Shown in pieces: positions 1 through 5,621 of a stretch of 5,621 nt of DNA. The notes below the pieces were generated by a model. It worked only from the letters and a program-made list of their open reading frames with translations. It had not been told where the DNA came from and did not search any database. Positions within the stretch are counted from its first letter, which is position 1, and every line of letters starts with the position of its first letter. Source of the DNA: Thiobacillus sp. (GTDB lineage Bacteria; Pseudomonadota; Gammaproteobacteria; Burkholderiales; Thiobacillaceae); NCBI GenBank assembly GCA_011391285.1, contig JAABQU010000057.1, positions 1 through 5,621 of the forward strand. Reading direction: 5' to 3'. The translations under genes were made by a program, and so were the position numbers.

Positions 1-13
1 CCTCTTCCGATCT
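1..13. other. Probable Illumina adapter remnant at contig edge
   Basis: Bases 2-13 read CTCTTCCGATCT, identical to the last 12 bases of the common Illumina TruSeq adapter end; base 1 is C where the adapter has G. The pyrG reading frame through these bases gives Leu-Phe-Arg-Ser. That does not fit CTP synthase, where the Thr-Glu-Trp that follows is normally preceded by an aliphatic residue and Ile. Homology therefore resumes exactly where the adapter match ends. I infer untrimmed adapter at the end of an assembled contig, not biology. Confidence 0.85.
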
Positions 14-409
14 ACCGAATGGCTGGACCGCGGCGGCCAGGTCGAAAAGCGCAGCGAGCAATCCGATCTCGGCGGTACCATGCGCCTTGGCGGCCAGCCG
101 TGCGACCTGAAGGATGGCACGCTGGCGCGCGAAATCTATGGCGCGGCCAGCATCGTCGAGCGTCACCGCCACCGCTACGAAGTCAACAACACCCTGCTGT
201 CCGAACTCGAAGTCAAGGGCCTGGTGGTCGCCGGGCGCGCGCCGGGCACCGACCTGTGCGAAATGGTCGAGTTGCCGATCTCGGTGCATCCCTGGTTCGT
301 CGGCTGCCAGTTCCACCCGGAATTCACCAGCAACCCGCGTAATGGCCATCCGCTGTTCATTGCGTTCGTGAAAGCTGCGCTGGCGCATCAGCAGCAGGAG
401 CACGCATGA
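14..409 (+). CDS. pyrG: CTP synthase, C-terminal fragment (glutamine amidotransferase domain)
   Basis: CTP synthase makes CTP from UTP, ATP and glutamine in the cytosol, the last step of pyrimidine nucleotide synthesis. Only the last 131 residues or so are present; the synthetase domain and the amidotransferase nucleophile Cys lie beyond the left edge. What remains matches the family end in order: the TEW stretch, [10 protein letters not shown], the highly conserved [11 protein letters not shown], and then [15 protein letters not shown]. The last motif holds the His (314-316) and Glu (320-322) of the Cys-His-Glu amidotransferase triad. The frame is intact to TGA at 407-409, which overlaps the kdsA start as ATGA, so the two genes are probably translationally coupled. 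An ATG at 80 in this frame is internal, since homology continues upstream of it. Identity is certain; the N-terminal truncation is due to the contig end and not a pseudogene. Confidence 0.97.
   Translation, partial: TEWLDRGGQVEKRSEQSDLGGTMRLGGQPCDLKDGTLAREIYGAASIVERHRHRYEVNNTLLSELEVKGLVVAGRAPGTDLCEMVELPISVHPWFVGCQFHPEFTSNPRNGHPLFIAFVKAALAHQQQEHA
396..400 (+). promoter_or_regulatory. Ribosome binding site of kdsA
   Basis: AGGAG lies inside the last codons of pyrG, five bases before the ATG at 406. It is a strong Shine-Dalgarno match and fixes the kdsA start at the ATGA overlap. Confidence 0.8.
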
Positions 410-1248
410 AACTCTGCCATTTCGAGGCCGGTCTCGACCACCCGCTGTTCCTGATTTCCGGCCCCTGCGTGATCGAGTCCGAGCAACTGGCGATGGACAC
501 GGCTGGCCAGCTGAAGGAAATGTGCGCGGCGCTGGACATTCCGTTCATCTACAAGTCCTCGTTCGACAAGGCCAACCGCTCGTCGACCCAGTCGTTCCGT
601 GGCCCGGGGATGGAAGAGGGTCTGCGCATCCTGTCCGAGGTCAAGAAACAGATCGGCGTGCCGGTGCTGACCGACGTGCACGAAGATACGCCGCTGGAAG
701 AGGTGGCGTCGGTGGTCGATGTGCTGCAGACGCCGGCCTTTCTGTGCCGGCAGACCAACTTCATCCAGAACGTCGCGCGCCAGGGCCGCCCGGTCAACAT
801 CAAGAAGGGCCAGTTCCTCGCGCCGTGGGACATGCAGAACGTGGTCGACAAGGCGCGTGCCGTCGGCAACGAGCAGATCATGGTGTGCGAGCGCGGCGTG
901 AGCTTCGGCTACAACACCCTGGTGTCGGACATGCGCGGCCTGGCGATCATGCGCGCCACCGGCTGCCCGGTGGTGTTCGATGCCACCCATTCGGTGCAGC
1001 AACCCGGCGGGCAGGGCACGACCAGCGGTGGTCAGCGCGAGTTCGTGCCGGTGCTGGCGCGCGCGGCGGTGGCGGCCGGCGTGGCCGGCGTGTTCGCGGA
1101 GACGCATCCCAATCCGGAATGCGCACTGTCCGATGGTCCCAATGCATGGCCGCTCGGTACGATGAAGGAATTGCTGGAAACGCTGAAGGAAATCGACGCG
1201 CTGGTGAAGCAGCGCGGGTTTATCGAACACAAGTTGATGAAAACCTGA
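406..1248 (+). CDS. kdsA: 3-deoxy-8-phosphooctulonate (KDO-8-P) synthase, metal-dependent type
   Basis: KdsA condenses phosphoenolpyruvate with arabinose-5-phosphate to KDO-8-phosphate in the cytosol, an early step toward the KDO of the lipopolysaccharide inner core. The protein has 280 residues, close to the usual length (284 in E. coli). Family motifs are clear: GPCVIES (19-25), [31 protein letters not shown] and [11 protein letters not shown]. The residue that separates the two KdsA classes is Cys21 in GPCVIES, where the metal-free E. coli enzyme has Asn. The other metal ligands known from the Aquifex enzyme are also present: His195 (DATH), Glu232 (ETHP) and Asp243 (LSDG). This should therefore be the metal-dependent class. 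The start is supported by AGGAG at 396-400 and the ATGA overlap with pyrG. Its substrate PEP is the product of the enolase encoded next, and CTP from pyrG is used later to activate KDO as CMP-KDO. An inverted repeat follows the stop and may end the pyrG-kdsA transcript. Confidence 0.98.
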   Translation: MKLCHFEAGLDHPLFLISGPCVIESEQLAMDTAGQLKEMCAALDIPFIYKSSFDKANRSSTQSFRGPGMEEGLRILSEVKKQIGVPVLTDVHEDTPLEEVASVVDVLQTPAFLCRQTNFIQNVARQGRPVNIKKGQFLAPWDMQNVVDKARAVGNEQIMVCERGVSFGYNTLVSDMRGLAIMRATGCPVVFDATHSVQQPGGQGTTSGGQREFVPVLARAAVAAGVAGVFAETHPNPECALSDGPNAWPLGTMKELLETLKEIDALVKQRGFIEHKLMKT

Positions 1249-1250
1249 TC

Positions 1251-1276
1251 CGCGAAGGACGCGAAGTAGCGCGAAG
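1251..1276 (+). repeat. Three near-tandem CGCGAAG units after kdsA
   Basis: CGCGAAG occurs at 1251-1257, 1260-1266 and 1270-1276, with periods of 9 and 10 bases. An inverted copy, CTTCGCG, lies at 1303-1309, with a degenerate second one (CTGCTTCG) after it. The array begins three bases after the kdsA stop codon. I have an impression that similar CGAAG-based intergenic repeats are dispersed in some proteobacterial genomes, but cannot confirm a family from this window. It could also simply be the arm of the adjacent hairpin. Confidence 0.6.
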
Positions 1277-1325
1277 TAAAGAAAAAGCAGGACTTGGGTT
1301 TTCTTCGCGCTGCTTCGTTTCTTTT
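1261..1325 (+). terminator. Inverted repeat, possible rho-independent terminator of pyrG-kdsA
   Basis: Bases 1261-1276 pair with 1303-1318 to form a 16-bp stem including two G·U pairs (1261/1318 and 1267/1312). The loop is 26 bases (1277-1302). The stem runs into the T-rich tract TTTCTTTT at 1318-1325, as expected for an intrinsic terminator acting on + strand RNA. The wobbles would be A·C on the other strand, so the structure favours the + strand. The long loop is atypical, so a dispersed inverted repeat that happens to end in T's is the alternative. The position between a finished gene pair and the next gene suits a terminator. Confidence 0.55.
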
Positions 1326-1340
1326 ATGCCCTTCGGGTAT
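1326..1340 (+). other. Short hairpin in the eno leader
   Basis: ATGCCC (1326-1331) can pair with GGGTAT (1335-1340) around a three-base loop: three G-C pairs, one G·U and two A-T pairs. It sits between the T-rich tract and the eno ribosome binding site. It may lie in the eno 5' untranslated region or be a by-product of the repeat element. The stem is short and the functional case is weak. The remaining leader (1341-1362) is AT-rich, and I see no convincing -35/-10 pair. Confidence 0.3.
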
Positions 1341-1362
1341 TAGCGGATGAAAATTGAATTTT

Positions 1363-5621
<4,259 letters not shown>

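Noticed and set aside
14..409. pyrG as a broken or degraded gene
   Set aside because: The frame is intact and all expected C-terminal motifs are present; the missing front is due to the contig end.
388..1230. 280-residue open frame on the - strand across kdsA
   Set aside because: It mirrors an unmistakable enzyme gene. Its product is rich in His, Arg and Ala with no family resemblance, typical of the complement of GC-rich codons.
522..1343. 273-residue + strand open frame covering most of kdsA and the intergenic region
   Set aside because: It is the +2 frame of kdsA with Arg/Gly-rich low-complexity sequence. It runs on only because stops are rare in GC-rich DNA.
1315..1343. Promoter for eno with TATTAG (1338-1343) as -10
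   Set aside because: The -10 has four of six consensus bases, and no recognisable -35 lies about 17 bases upstream. A promoter is plausible in this gap but not visible.

Overview
The window is GC-rich bacterial DNA with six closely packed protein genes, all on the + strand: the 3' end of pyrG (CTP synthase), then kdsA (KDO-8-phosphate synthase), eno (enolase), ftsB and zipA (division proteins), and the 5' two thirds of ligA (NAD-dependent DNA ligase). The only real intergenic gap is 125 bases, between kdsA and eno. I see no RNA gene, CRISPR array, insertion sequence, phage or plasmid feature.

The most likely source is a betaproteobacterium. The order pyrG-kdsA-eno-ftsB is the usual one in that class. 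KdsA is of the metal-dependent Cys type, the protein sequences look betaproteobacterial throughout, and ZipA and LigA carry features I associate with that class: a long structured middle region in ZipA and an RTETDT segment in LigA. Zone-level identity comes from recalled family sequences, not a search. I cannot name the genus.

Layout. Bases 1-13 look like leftover Illumina adapter rather than genome. The recognisable pyrG sequence starts at base 14, so this is probably the physical end of an assembled contig. pyrG and kdsA overlap by four bases (ATGA). After kdsA comes a short repeat-built inverted repeat that could terminate transcription, then a short AT-richer leader with the GTG start of eno. 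From eno onward there are no gaps: eno/ftsB, ftsB/zipA and zipA/ligA overlap by 23 (start uncertain), 8 and 1 bases. ligA runs off the right edge without a stop codon.

Function. The genes are housekeeping: CTP supply (also the cofactor for CMP-KDO formation), KDO synthesis for lipopolysaccharide, glycolysis, the FtsQLB and ZipA parts of the divisome, and DNA ligation. The uninterrupted eno-ftsB-zipA-ligA run brings together two clusters that are usually separate (eno-ftsB and zipA-ligA). I found no undescribed system. The points most worth checking are the adapter remnant, the ftsB-zipA junction, a possible domain duplication inside ZipA, and the repeat after kdsA.
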